Positions 7,493-15,558 of a DNA stretch of 64,000 nt are shown here, piece by piece (the stretch's first letter is position 1; each line of letters begins with the position of its first letter). The translations under genes were made by a program, and so were the position numbers. The notes beneath the pieces are model-generated. The model was not told where the DNA came from. It saw nothing but the letters and a program-made list of their open reading frames with translations, and made no database searches. Source of the stretch: Azorhizobium sp965227945 (lineage in GTDB: Bacteria > Pseudomonadota > Alphaproteobacteria > Rhizobiales > Xanthobacteraceae); contig CBDDGQ010000005.1 of the NCBI GenBank assembly GCA_965227945.1, forward strand, positions 1,426,001-1,490,000, in the 5' to 3' direction.

Positions 7493-8398
7493 ATGGAATT
7501 GCGCACCCTGCGGGCCTTCGTGGAAGTGGTGCGGCAGGGCGGCTTCTCCCAGGCCGCCAAGGCGGTGTTCGCCACCCAGAGCACCATCAGCAAAGCCGTG
7601 CGCCAGTTGGAGGACGAACTGGGCGTGCCGCTGCTGGACCGGGTCGGTCATCGCAGCCGGCTGACCGCCGCAGGTGAGATCGTCTATCGCCGGGCGGTGA
7701 CCATGCTAGCGGAGCGGGACGACCTGGTGGCGGAGCTGGGGGAGTTGCGGGGCCTCAAGCGCGGCAATCTGCGCCTCGGCCTGCCGCCGCTGGGCAGCGA
7801 CACCTTGTTTGCGCCACTGTTCGCCCTTTACCGCAGCCGGTTTCCCGGCATCGAAATCCGCCTCACCGAACACGGCAGCGCCCGGCTGGAGGAGATGGTG
7901 CTGGCGGGCGACGTGGATCTGGCTGGCTCTCTCCTGCCCATCGCGCCGGACTTCGAGTGGCAGTCGGTGCATGAGGAGCCGCTCATGGCCCTGCTGCCGG
8001 CCGGCCATCCGCTCGCCGGAGGTTCGTCGTGCCAACTCAAGGACTTGGCGGCGTCTCCTTTCCTTTTGTTCGAGGAAGGATTCGCCCTCAACAAGGTGTT
8101 GCGGGAGGCCTGCGAGCGCGCCGGCATCACCCCGATCGTGGCCGCCCGCAGCGGCCAGATCGACTTCCTGGTGGGGTTGGTGGCGGCGGGGCTGGGGATC
8201 GCCTTCCTGCCGCGGATGATCGCCGAGCAGCGTCATCATCCGGGCGTGAAGGTTCTGCTGCTGGATGAGCCGGGCACCGCCTGGCACATGGCCCTGGTCT
8301 GGCGGCGCGGCGGCTACCTGTCCCACGCGGCTCGCGCCTGGCTGGCGCTGAGCCGCGAGGTTCATGGACCCCGGCCTCAGCCGGCGGCGAGCGCCTGA
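7493..8398 (+). CDS. LysR-type transcriptional regulator
   Basis: A 301-residue LTTR. The N-terminal winged helix-turn-helix (about 1-60) reads MELRTLRAFVEVVRQGGFSQAAKAVFATQSTISKAVRQLEDELGVPLLDR, followed by the linker helix and a two-lobed effector domain (about 90-290) with LRLGLPPLGSDTLFAPLFALYR. It resembles CynR/CidR-type members. Divergent from lrgAB and probably its regulator through the 27-bp inverted repeat at 7425. Its last 22 bp overlap the 3' end of metY on the opposite strand, so the two transcripts must run into each other. Confidence 0.93.
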   Translation: MELRTLRAFVEVVRQGGFSQAAKAVFATQSTISKAVRQLEDELGVPLLDRVGHRSRLTAAGEIVYRRAVTMLAERDDLVAELGELRGLKRGNLRLGLPPLGSDTLFAPLFALYRSRFPGIEIRLTEHGSARLEEMVLAGDVDLAGSLLPIAPDFEWQSVHEEPLMALLPAGHPLAGGSSCQLKDLAASPFLLFEEGFALNKVLREACERAGITPIVAARSGQIDFLVGLVAAGLGIAFLPRMIAEQRHHPGVKVLLLDEPGTAWHMALVWRRGGYLSHAARAWLALSREVHGPRPQPAASA

Positions 8399-9660
8399 TC
8401 CAGATCGGCGATGATGTCCGCCACGTCCTCGATGCCCACCGACAGGCGCACCACGTCGGGCCCTGCGCCCGCAAGGGTTTTCTGCTCGTCGGAGAGCTGG
8501 CGGTGGGTGGTGGAGGCCGGGTGGATGATGAGCGAGCGGGTGTCGCCGATATTGGCCAGATGCGAGAACAGCTGCACCTTGGACACCAGATCCACGCCCG
8601 CCTGGTAGCCGCCCTTCAAGCGGAAGGTGAAGACCGCGCCGGCGCCCTTGGGCAGATAGGTCTGCGCCAACTCATGATAGCGATCGCCCGGCAGGCCGGC
8701 ATAATTGACCTGCGCCACCGCTGGGTGATCGGCCAGAAACCGCGCCACCGCCAAGGCATTGGCGCTGTGCCGCTCCACCCGCAGCCCCAGGGTCTCGATC
8801 CCGGTGAGGATGAGGAAGGCGTTGAAGGGCGACAGCGCCGGACCCAGGTCCCGCAGCCCCAGCACCCGGGCGGCGATGGCGAAGGCGAAATTGCCGAAGG
8901 TCTCGTGCAGCACAATGCCCTGATACTCCGGCCGCGGCTGGGTGAGGAAGGGGTAGCGCCCGCTGGCGGTCCAGTCGAAGGTGCCTGCATCCACCAGCAC
9001 GCCACCGATGGAATTACCGTGTCCGCCCAGGAACTTGGTGGCCGAATGGATGACGATGTCGGCGCCGTGCTCGATGGGGCGCCACAGATAGGGGGTGGCC
9101 AAGGTGTTGTCGACGATCAGCGGCACGCCGGCCTTTTTGGCCACCGCGGAGATCGCTTTCAGGTCGGTGACGATGCCGCCGGGATTGGCGATGCTCTCGA
9201 CGAAAATGGCCTTGGTCTTGGGCGTCACCGCGCGCTCGAAGCTGGAGATGTCGTCGGGGTCCGCCCACACCACATCCCAGCCATAGCTCTTGAAGGCATG
9301 GTTGAACTGGTTGATGGATCCGCCGTAAAGCTTTCTGGATGCAATGAATTCGTCGCCCGGTGTCAGCAAGGTGTGAAACACCAGATGCTGCGCCGCATGG
9401 CCCGAGGCCACCGCAAGCGCTGCCGTGCCGCCCTCCAGCGCCGCCACCCGCTCTTCCAGCACCGCGGTCGTGGGGTTGCCGATGCGGGTGTAGATGTTGC
9501 CGAAGGTCTGCAAGCCGAACAGCGCCGCCGCATGGTCCACGTCGTCGAACACGAAGGAGGTGGTCTGGTAGATGGGGGTGGCCCGCGCGCCAGTGGTGGG
9601 GTCCGGGGCGGCGCCGGCGTGGATGGCCAAGGTGTCGAAGCCGGGCTGGTGGTCCGTCAT
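8377..9660 (-). CDS. metY: O-acetylhomoserine sulfhydrylase (MetY-type, PLP-dependent)
   Basis: Cytoplasmic gamma-elimination/replacement enzyme that makes homocysteine from O-acetylhomoserine and sulfide in direct-sulfhydrylation methionine synthesis. Length (427) is typical of MetY rather than the shorter MetB/MetC/MetZ. The Schiff-base lysine is Lys209 in HSATKFLGGHGN; the PLP-phosphate contacts ASGHAAQHLV and YTRIGNPTTAVLEER are present. A strong promoter and hairpin lie upstream (9681-9768). The CoA-binding-protein gene upstream is often found beside metY in rhizobia. The 3' end overlaps the convergent lysR gene by 22 bp. Confidence 0.95.
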   Translation of the reverse strand: MTDHQPGFDTLAIHAGAAPDPTTGARATPIYQTTSFVFDDVDHAAALFGLQTFGNIYTRIGNPTTAVLEERVAALEGGTAALAVASGHAAQHLVFHTLLTPGDEFIASRKLYGGSINQFNHAFKSYGWDVVWADPDDISSFERAVTPKTKAIFVESIANPGGIVTDLKAISAVAKKAGVPLIVDNTLATPYLWRPIEHGADIVIHSATKFLGGHGNSIGGVLVDAGTFDWTASGRYPFLTQPRPEYQGIVLHETFGNFAFAIAARVLGLRDLGPALSPFNAFLILTGIETLGLRVERHSANALAVARFLADHPAVAQVNYAGLPGDRYHELAQTYLPKGAGAVFTFRLKGGYQAGVDLVSKVQLFSHLANIGDTRSLIIHPASTTHRQLSDEQKTLAGAGPDVVRLSVGIEDVADIIADLDQALAAG

Positions 9661-9680
9661 GGGCGTTTCTCCTCGATTGC

Positions 9681-9695
9681 GGCGGAGGTTACACC
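9681..9695 (-). promoter_or_regulatory. Leader hairpin of metY
   Basis: On the minus strand GGAGGTGTAACCTCC forms a six-base-pair stem with a three-base loop, about 20 bases upstream of the metY start codon and just before its GAGGAG ribosome-binding site. It could compete with ribosome access. It does not match the SAM-II riboswitch pattern seen before rhizobial met genes. Confidence 0.35.
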
Positions 9696-9729
9696 TCCAG
9701 ACCGCACATTTTTATATCATGCGGTGACG

Positions 9730-9768
9730 GCGGGTGAAATTATATAGAACCCGCTCCTTTTTTGTTAA
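9730..9768 (-). promoter_or_regulatory. metY promoter overlapped by an inverted repeat
   Basis: Reading leftward, TTAACA (9768-9763) and TATAAT (9744-9739) are separated by 18 bases, a good housekeeping-type promoter that would start transcription near 9732 and leave a leader of about 70 bases. Six-base arms GCGGGT (9730-9735) and ACCCGC (9749-9754) flank the -10 box, 13 bases apart. This is the classical position for a repressor site, so metY is probably under negative control. Confidence 0.6.
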
Positions 9769-9858
9769 ATATGGTACAGATTTGGCCGCGGTCATCCCCG
9801 CGTCGCCGTGCAAGTGCGCAATGCGAACACCGTGTCATACGACATGCCGTCGACGCCT

Positions 9859-10398
9859 TCAGCTGCGCGTTGGTGGAGACCGGTTGAGGGAGAGGCGCTG
9901 CACCCCTTGGCCGAGGCGCTGGGGCTTCTTGGACGACAGGGTGCGGCTGTTGACCCCGGTCCAGCCGATCTCGCCGGAGAGGCGGGCATATTCGATCTTG
10001 GGGCAGCGGTTCATCACCATCTGCAGCCCGGCGGCTTCCGCCACCGCGGCGGCGGCATCGTCGCGCACCCCGAGCTGGGTCCAGATCACCTTGGGCTTGG
10101 GGTCGAGCGCCAGCGCCTCGGCCACCACCTGCCCCACATGCTCGGAGGCGCGGAAGACATCCACCATGTCGATGGGCTCCGGCACGTCGGCCAGCGTCGC
10201 ATAGCTCATCAGGCCGGCAATGGGCTTGCCCGCCTGGCCGGGATTCACCGGGAAGACGGTGTAGCCGCGCTCGGAGAGATATTTGGTGACGAAGAAGGAG
10301 GGGCGGCTGGGATTGGCGCTCGCCCCCACCACGGCGATGGTCTTCACCCCGGACAGCACGGCGCGGATATAGGCGTCGGGATAGCGCTCATGGTCCAT
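9859..10398 (-). CDS. CoA-binding domain protein (YccU-like)
   Basis: A 179-residue cytoplasmic protein made of a single Rossmann-type CoA_binding domain: VKTIAVVGASANPSRPSFFVTKYLSERGYTVFPVNPGQAGKPIAG at the N-terminus, then YATLADVPEPIDMVDVFR and a conserved VIWTQLGVRDDAAAAVAEAAGLQMVMNRCPKIEY block. The function of YccU-type proteins is unknown. It precedes metY on the same strand with a 198-bp gap that contains the metY promoter, so the two need not be one transcript, but the pairing recurs in related genomes. The C-terminal 30 residues are basic and variable. Confidence 0.88.
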   Translation of the reverse strand: MDHERYPDAYIRAVLSGVKTIAVVGASANPSRPSFFVTKYLSERGYTVFPVNPGQAGKPIAGLMSYATLADVPEPIDMVDVFRASEHVGQVVAEALALDPKPKVIWTQLGVRDDAAAAVAEAAGLQMVMNRCPKIEYARLSGEIGWTGVNSRTLSSKKPQRLGQGVQRLSLNRSPPTRS

Positions 10399-10481
10399 GG
10401 GGGTCTCCGGCTTTGGCGGCGGCCGGCGCCGCCGCGGGGTCAGGGCATGCAGGTCCTCTGCATGCGGTCAACGGCGCCCGG

Positions 10482-11261
10482 TCAGGTCCGTTTCGCCTTG
10501 GCGAACAAACTATAGAAATTCTCGGTGGTGCGCGCCGCGATGGCCTCCAGACTCACGCCACGGGTCTCCGCTAGGACGGTGGCGGTTTGGCGCACGAAGG
10601 CCGGCTCGTTGCGCTTGCCGCGATGGGGGGTCGGCGCCAGGAACGGGGCGTCGGTCTCCACCAGCAGCCGCTCCGCCGGCAGCGCGGCGGCGATCGCCCG
10701 CAGGTCTTCGCTCTTCTTGAAGGTGATGACGCCGGAGAAGGACACATAGCCCCCCAGCGCCACCGCCCGCCGGGCGAGGTCCGCGCCGCCGGTGAAGCAG
10801 TGCAGCAGGAAGGGGAAGGCGCCCTTGGCGGTCTCCGCCTCCAGGATGGCGGCCACGTCCTCGTCCGCCTCGCGGGCATGGATCACCAGCGGCAGGCCGG
10901 TCTCGCGGGCGGCGGCGATATGGGTGTGAAAGCCGTGCGCCTGCGCCTCCCGCGGGCTCTTATCGTAATGATAGTCGAGCCCCACCTCGCCGATGGCCAC
11001 CACCTTGGGATGGGCCGAGAGGCGCACCAGGTCGGCGGTGGTGATGTCCAGCTCTTCGGCGGCCTGATGGGGATGGGTGCCCACCGAGCAGCTCACTTGA
11101 TCGAACCGCTCGGCGATGGCCAGGATCTCGTCGAAGCGGCGCACGCGGGTGGAGATGGTCACCAGATGGGACACCCCGGCGGCCCCCGCCCGCGCCACCA
11201 CGTCGGGCAGCTCGGTGGCGAAATTGGCATAGTCCAGGTGGCAATGGCTGTCGACGAGCAT
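10482..11261 (-). CDS. tatD: TatD family metal-dependent DNase/hydrolase
   Basis: A TIM-barrel hydrolase of 259 residues. Metal and catalytic residues sit in the family motifs: DSHCHLDY (about 4-11), GEVGLDYHYD (Glu and Asp), LVIHAREAD, FLLHCFTGG and LLVETDAPFLAP. TatD proteins are 3'-5' DNases or D-aminoacyl-tRNA deacylase relatives acting in DNA repair. In rhizobia the gene usually directly follows metG; here bioY and a repeat array (11424-12659) separate them. It is divergent from bioY across 162 bp. Confidence 0.93.
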   Translation of the reverse strand: MLVDSHCHLDYANFATELPDVVARAGAAGVSHLVTISTRVRRFDEILAIAERFDQVSCSVGTHPHQAAEELDITTADLVRLSAHPKVVAIGEVGLDYHYDKSPREAQAHGFHTHIAAARETGLPLVIHAREADEDVAAILEAETAKGAFPFLLHCFTGGADLARRAVALGGYVSFSGVITFKKSEDLRAIAAALPAERLLVETDAPFLAPTPHRGKRNEPAFVRQTATVLAETRGVSLEAIAARTTENFYSLFAKAKRT

Positions 11262-11423
11262 CGGGACCCCTTGAAGATGCCCCGCAGGGGCGGCGCGGGT
11301 CTCACATAAGCGTTGCGGCCGGCGGCGTCGAGACGGCGCACCGCGCCCCCATGGCCTCGCTCCCGCTCTTGCGCGCGTCGGACGCAGGCGCGATAGGGGG
11401 ATGTTTTTCTTGGAGCCGACCGC

Positions 11424-11999
11424 ATGATCCTCGATCCGCCCGCCCCGCCCCTCGCCCGCCTCGCCGTGAAGTCGTTCGTCTGGCGCCTTGCCCTTGTTGC
11501 GCTGGGTGCAACGGTGATGGCGGCGAGCGCCCAGGCCAGCGTGCCCATGGTGCCGGTGCCCATGACGCTACAGAGCTATGCTTTGGTCACGCTGGCGGCG
11601 CTGGCCGGCTGGCGGCTGGCGGGCGAGATTGTCGGCGCCTATCTGGTGGTGGGCCTGCTGGGCGCGCCGGTGTTCTCCGGCGCCAAGGGCGGCCTTGCGG
11701 TCCTCACCGGCCCCACCGGCGGCTATCTGGTGGGCTTCCTGCTGGCGGCGCTGGTGGTGGGGTGGCTGGCGGAGCGCGTGGCGCGCGGCCGCGTGCTGCC
11801 CTGGGTCGGCATCATGACGCTGGGCCACGTCATCCTGCTGACGCTCGGCGTCGGCTGGCTGGCGAGCAAGATCGGCCTCGATCCGGCGCTGCAGAAGGGG
11901 CTGGTCCCCTTCCTGCCGGGCTCGGTGGTGAAGATCCTTCTGGCGACCGCCACCTTGGTGCTGGTGGGCCGCATGGATGCGGGACGCAGCGGGCGCTGA
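11424..11999 (+). CDS. bioY: BioY, biotin-specific S component of an ECF transporter
   Basis: A 191-residue membrane protein with six predicted helices that binds biotin at the inner membrane. BioY blocks are visible: SVPMVPVPMTLQSYALVTLAAL, the GAYLVVGLLGAPVFSGAKGG segment, LTGPTGGYLVGFLLAALVVGWLAE and the C-terminal LVPFLPGSVVKILLATATL. No bioM or bioN is adjacent, so it acts with components encoded elsewhere or alone. It is the only plus-strand gene inside the otherwise minus-strand tatD-rlpA stretch, which suggests insertion of this gene into the older cluster. Confidence 0.92.
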   Translation: MILDPPAPPLARLAVKSFVWRLALVALGATVMAASAQASVPMVPVPMTLQSYALVTLAALAGWRLAGEIVGAYLVVGLLGAPVFSGAKGGLAVLTGPTGGYLVGFLLAALVVGWLAERVARGRVLPWVGIMTLGHVILLTLGVGWLASKIGLDPALQKGLVPFLPGSVVKILLATATLVLVGRMDAGRSGR

Positions 12000-12100
12000 C
12001 GGGGGGCGCGTCTGACCCGGCGCGTCATGGCCGGGAGCCTCAGCCTGGGGCATCCAAGGCGCCTGTCGTTGATGTGCATCGTGCGCGAGAGGCGCAACAT

Positions 12101-12158
12101 GCCCTCTCCCCCCTCGCGGGGGAGAGTTGGAGAGGAGAGTTGGAGAGGGGGGTGAAAC
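12101..12158 (-). repeat. Palindromic repeat copy 1
   Basis: GC-rich hairpin element ending in GGTGAAAC, with CTCTCC/GGAGAG complementary arms around CCTCGCGGGG. This copy carries an internal duplication of AGTTGGAGAGG. Same orientation as copies 3 and 5. Confidence 0.75.
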
Positions 12159-12226
12159 GCCCTCCAACCTGCCTCCGCCCCACTGACAGATGAGCCCAGC
12201 TCAGCAAGCGGACGAAAACGAAGGCC

Positions 12227-12275
12227 GTTTCACCCCCCTCCCTGCCCTCCCCCGCAAGGGGGGAGGGTTCGGCCG
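12227..12275 (+). repeat. Palindromic repeat copy 2
   Basis: Starts GTTTCACCCCCCTCCCTGCC and has the hairpin CCCTCCCCC-GCAA-GGGGGGAGGG. It is the opposite orientation of copies 1, 3 and 5 and nearly identical to copy 4. Separated from copy 1 by a 68-bp spacer. Confidence 0.8.
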
Positions 12276-12350
12276 GACGTGGGTTGCGGCGGCACGCGTC
12301 ATGGACTGCCGTTCAGCATCAGATCGTGCGAATGCGCCTGATTGGCGGAC

Positions 12351-12416
12351 CGCCCATCACCCGCGCGCCGCGCCCCCTCTCCCCTTGCGGGAGAGGGTTG
12401 GGGAGAGGGGTGAAAC
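12351..12416 (-). repeat. Palindromic repeat copy 3 (66-bp exact duplicate of copy 5)
   Basis: The 66 bases from CGCCCATCACCC to GGGGTGAAAC match 12594-12659 exactly. Contains the hairpin CCCTCTCCCCTTGCGGGAGAGGG. Confidence 0.85.
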
Positions 12417-12485
12417 CCTATCCAACCCGCATCCGCCCCCAATGACAGACGCGCCAAACGTAGCAAGTGGACGAGACCGGAGAGC

Positions 12486-12535
12486 GTTTCACCCCCCTCC
12501 CTGCCCTCCCCCGCAAGGGGGGAGGGTTCGGCCGG
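12486..12535 (+). repeat. Palindromic repeat copy 4
   Basis: Starts GTTTCACCCCCCTCCCTGCC and matches copy 2 closely through GGTTCGGCCGG. The 69-bp spacer between copies 3 and 4 resembles the 68-bp spacer between copies 1 and 2 (both contain TCCAACC, CCGCC, TGACAGA and GCAAG.GGACGA), so the pair with its spacer has been duplicated as a unit. Confidence 0.8.
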
Positions 12536-12593
12536 TCGCCCGGCCGACACGAGGCGCCTTATCGATGGACCTTGAGTCGAGGACGGGCGCGGG

Positions 12594-12659
12594 CGCCCAT
12601 CACCCGCGCGCCGCGCCCCCTCTCCCCTTGCGGGAGAGGGTTGGGGAGAGGGGTGAAAC
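12594..12659 (-). repeat. Palindromic repeat copy 5
   Basis: Exact 66-bp duplicate of 12351-12416, including the flank CGCCCATCACCCGCGCGCCG. Lies 134 bp before the metG stop codon, facing the end of that gene. Confidence 0.85.
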
Positions 12660-12792
12660 GGCCTGCCGACGTGCGACCGGCGAATGGCCGTCCGCCCCGC
12701 CATATGCGCCGACAGCCGGTCCCCAGCCAGCCCGGCACCCTCAGGCGGATGCGTGACCAAGGGTCCGCGCCCGCCCCGATGGCCGAAAACGC

Positions 12793-14358
12793 CTACGCCC
12801 CCGCGGCCGGCGCCTCGGGCTCCACATAGCGCGGGAAGATGCCCACCGGCGCCGGGATCACCGTGCCCGAGGCCAGGCGATGGCCGCCGCCCAGGGTGTG
12901 GAAGCCGCGCTCGGCGGCCGGGATCAGCATCAGGTCCAGCATCCGCCCGGCGCTGCCCGGCATCACCGGCTGGATCAGGATCGCCACCTGGCGGATCACC
13001 TCGGCGGTGGTCCACAGCACCGTCTCCATGCGCGCCGGGTCGGTCTTGCGCAGCGCCCAGGGGGCGGCGGCGGCGAAATAGCGGTTGGCATCGGCCACCA
13101 CCGCCCAGACCGCGGCGAGATAGAGATGGATCGCCTGGCTGTCCATGGCCTCGCGCGCCTTGGCCAGCAACGCGTCGGTGGAGGCGAGAATGGTCTCGTC
13201 CTCCGGCGACAGCGGGCCGGGGGTGGGAATGACGCCGTCCAGATTCTTGGCGATCATGGACAGCGAGCGCTGCGCCAGATTGCCCAGATCATTGGCCAGA
13301 TCCGCATTCATGCGCCCGACAATGGCGTCGTGGCTGTAAGACCCGTCCTGGCCGAACGAGACCTCGCGCAGGAAGAAATAGCGCACCGCGTCCACGCCAT
13401 AGGCGGCGACGAGATCGAACGGATCGACCACATTGCCCACCGACTTGGACATCTTCTCCCCGCGGTTGAACAGGAAGCCGTGGCCGAACACGCGCTTGGG
13501 CGCCTCCAGCCCCGCCGACCACAGGAAGGCCGGCCAATAGACCGCATGGAAGCGGGTGATGTCCTTGCCGATCACATGGACATCCGCCGGCCAGAAGGTC
13601 TTGAACAGCTCGCTGTCGGTGTCGGGATAGCCCAAAGCGGTGATGTAGTTGGTCAGGGCGTCCACCCACACATACATGATGTGGGCCGGATCGCCGGGCA
13701 CCGGAATGCCCCAGTCGAAGGTGGTGCGGGACAAGGAGAGATCCTGCAACCCGCCGGCGACGAAGCTCACCACCTCGTTGCGGCGCGCATCCGGCGCGAT
13801 GAAGCCCGGATTGGCGGCATAGAAATCCAGCAGGCGCTGCTGATAGGCGGACAAGCGGAAGAAATAGCTCTCCTCCTCCACCCATTCCACCGGCGTGCCC
13901 TGCGGACCGAGGCGCACATTCTGCTCGGTCAGCGTGGTCTCGCTCTCGGCGTAATAGGCTTCGTCGCGGACGGAATACCAGCCGGAATAGGTGTCCTTGT
14001 AGATGTCGCCATTGGCCGCCATCCGCTCCCAGATGGCCTGGGAGGCGCGGGTGTGGCGCGCTTCCGTGGTGCGGATGAAGTCGTCATTGGACAGGCCGAA
14101 GGCGTCCCCCATGGCCTGGAAGCGCGGCACGTTCTTGTCCAGCAGCTCGCGCGGCGTCAGGCCCGCCTTCTGGGCGGTCTGCAGCATCTTGATGCCGTGT
14201 TCGTCGGTGCCGGTGAGGAAATGCACGCGGTGCCCATCCAGCCGCTTGAACCGCGCCAGGCAGTCGGTGGCGATGGCCTCATAGGCATGCCCCATGTGCG
14301 GCACGCCGTTGGGATAGGCGATGGCGGTGGTGATGTAGAAGGGCGGCTTGGAAGACAT
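12793..14358 (-). CDS. metG: Methionyl-tRNA synthetase
   Basis: Class I aminoacyl-tRNA synthetase charging tRNA-Met. The 521-residue protein is the short form: catalytic domain, connective insertion and anticodon-binding helical bundle, with no C-terminal tRNA-binding (Trbp111-like) domain. The HIGH motif reads HMGH in YPNGVPHMGHAYEAIATD (about 16-33) and the second signature is GEKMSKSVGNV. HFLTGTDEHGIKM and YVWVDALTNYITALGYP are further family blocks. Second-to-last gene on the minus strand of the rlpA-dac-tmk-holB-metG operon; holB lies 48 bp upstream. Confidence 0.97.
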   Translation of the reverse strand: MSSKPPFYITTAIAYPNGVPHMGHAYEAIATDCLARFKRLDGHRVHFLTGTDEHGIKMLQTAQKAGLTPRELLDKNVPRFQAMGDAFGLSNDDFIRTTEARHTRASQAIWERMAANGDIYKDTYSGWYSVRDEAYYAESETTLTEQNVRLGPQGTPVEWVEEESYFFRLSAYQQRLLDFYAANPGFIAPDARRNEVVSFVAGGLQDLSLSRTTFDWGIPVPGDPAHIMYVWVDALTNYITALGYPDTDSELFKTFWPADVHVIGKDITRFHAVYWPAFLWSAGLEAPKRVFGHGFLFNRGEKMSKSVGNVVDPFDLVAAYGVDAVRYFFLREVSFGQDGSYSHDAIVGRMNADLANDLGNLAQRSLSMIAKNLDGVIPTPGPLSPEDETILASTDALLAKAREAMDSQAIHLYLAAVWAVVADANRYFAAAAPWALRKTDPARMETVLWTTAEVIRQVAILIQPVMPGSAGRMLDLMLIPAAERGFHTLGGGHRLASGTVIPAPVGIFPRYVEPEAPAAGA

Positions 14359-14406
14359 CTCGGGTCCGGCGAAAGCACCGGCGGGAGGTCAGCGGATGCG
14401 CCTGCT

Positions 14407-15441
14407 TCAGGCGCGGGCGGCCTCCGCCAGCTCGGTGAAAATGCGAAAAACCAGCGCCTTGCGGTCGAGATTGTAGGTGTCGGTCTCGGCGCCGCTGCGC
14501 CTCACCTTCTCCCACACCTCGCCGAGGCGAACAAGGCGCCCGCGCCCCGCCGCCCCGCTGGTGGCAGCCTCCGCGATCCAGTCGCTGACCGCCTCCAGAA
14601 ACAGGTCGAGCCCGTCGCCGCGATCCCCTTGCAGGCGGGCGCCCAGCGCATGCAGTTCCTCCATGCGGGGGTTGGGCAATTGCTCCAGCGCCCGCAAGGT
14701 GGCGCCGCGCACTTCCATGCCCTCCCCGCGCGCCAGCACGATGGCCCGGCGCACGCTGCCGCCGCTGGCCGCCGCGGCCGCCGGCAGCGCGCTCTCCTCC
14801 AGCTCCAGCGCCGGGGCGAGATGATCCAGCGCCGCCAGCACCTCCGCCCCGCCCAGAGGCTTGAGGCGCACCGCGCGGGTGCGCGAGCGGATGGTGGGCA
14901 GCACCCGGCCCGGCGCGTGGCTGATGAGCAGGAACAGCGCCCGCGGCGGCGGCTCCTCCAGGGTCTTCAGCAGCGCATTGGCGCCGAAGGCGTTGAGATC
15001 GTCCACCGCATCGACGATGCACACCCGCCAGCCGCCGGCGCTGGCGGTGGCGCCGAAGAAGCTGCGCACCTTGCGCACCATGTCGGCGGGAATGACGGTG
15101 GGGATCTTCTCCTCCCCCGCCTCCGGCACCCGCCGCAGCACGAACAGATCCGGATGGGAGAGCGCGGCCACCTGCCGCCACACCGGATGGCTCTCCGGCA
15201 CATCGAAGGCATGCCGGTCCGCCGGCACCTCGCCCCCCGCCAGCACGAAGCGGGCGATGCGATAGGCCAGCGTCGCCTTGCCGATGCCTTCCGCCCCGCC
15301 GATCAGCAGCGCATGGGGCAGCCGGCCCGCCCGCCATTCGGCGATCAGATCCGCTTCCACCTCCGCATGGCCGAACAGGCGATCCTGCCGGCGCGGGTGC
15401 GGCGCGCCGGGCAGCACGTCGCCTTCGAGGTTATCGCTCAT
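14407..15441 (-). CDS. holB: DNA polymerase III delta' subunit
   Basis: AAA+ clamp-loader subunit of 344 residues. The N-terminal ATP-binding fold carries the P-loop GGAEGIGKATLAYRIARF (about 47-64). The SRC-like strand is LLISHAPGRVLPTIRSRTRAVRLKPL, the clamp-loader sensor/arginine region with its SR dipeptide. FGATASAGGWRVCIVDAVDDLNAFGANALLKTLEEPP is the Walker B-like helix-loop typical of HolB, with DAVDDLN in place of DEAD. The C-terminal third is the pentameric collar domain. It lies between tmk and metG, the standard alphaproteobacterial order. Confidence 0.94.
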   Translation of the reverse strand: MSDNLEGDVLPGAPHPRRQDRLFGHAEVEADLIAEWRAGRLPHALLIGGAEGIGKATLAYRIARFVLAGGEVPADRHAFDVPESHPVWRQVAALSHPDLFVLRRVPEAGEEKIPTVIPADMVRKVRSFFGATASAGGWRVCIVDAVDDLNAFGANALLKTLEEPPPRALFLLISHAPGRVLPTIRSRTRAVRLKPLGGAEVLAALDHLAPALELEESALPAAAAASGGSVRRAIVLARGEGMEVRGATLRALEQLPNPRMEELHALGARLQGDRGDGLDLFLEAVSDWIAEAATSGAAGRGRLVRLGEVWEKVRRSGAETDTYNLDRKALVFRIFTELAEAARA

Positions 15442-15558
15442 GCGCGCCCCAATCGGCGCGGCAGGCGCGCCGGCCCTGACAGATCCATGGCTCGGGCGTG
15501 GGTCACGCGATGATTCCTCCTGATCGGCGCCGGCGGGATCCGGCGACCCGTCCCCGGC

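Larger units (their letters stand above)
12000..12792. other. Non-coding stretch filled by palindromic repeats
   Basis: No convincing gene lies between bioY and metG. The space holds five copies of a GC-rich palindromic element in alternating orientation (listed separately) plus unique spacers. Open frames here are by-products of the GC bias and of the repeats. Confidence 0.8.

Noticed and set aside
9661..9760. SAM-II riboswitch before metY
   Set aside because: The leader has a promoter and a short hairpin but not the conserved SAM-II pseudoknot sequence that I know from rhizobial met genes.
12101..12659. CRISPR array
   Set aside because: The repeats alternate in orientation, are palindromic and have related rather than unique spacers; no cas genes are present.
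12880..15513. Open frame of 877 codons on the plus strand
   Set aside because: Antisense to metG and holB, with no motifs and a composition typical of antisense frames.
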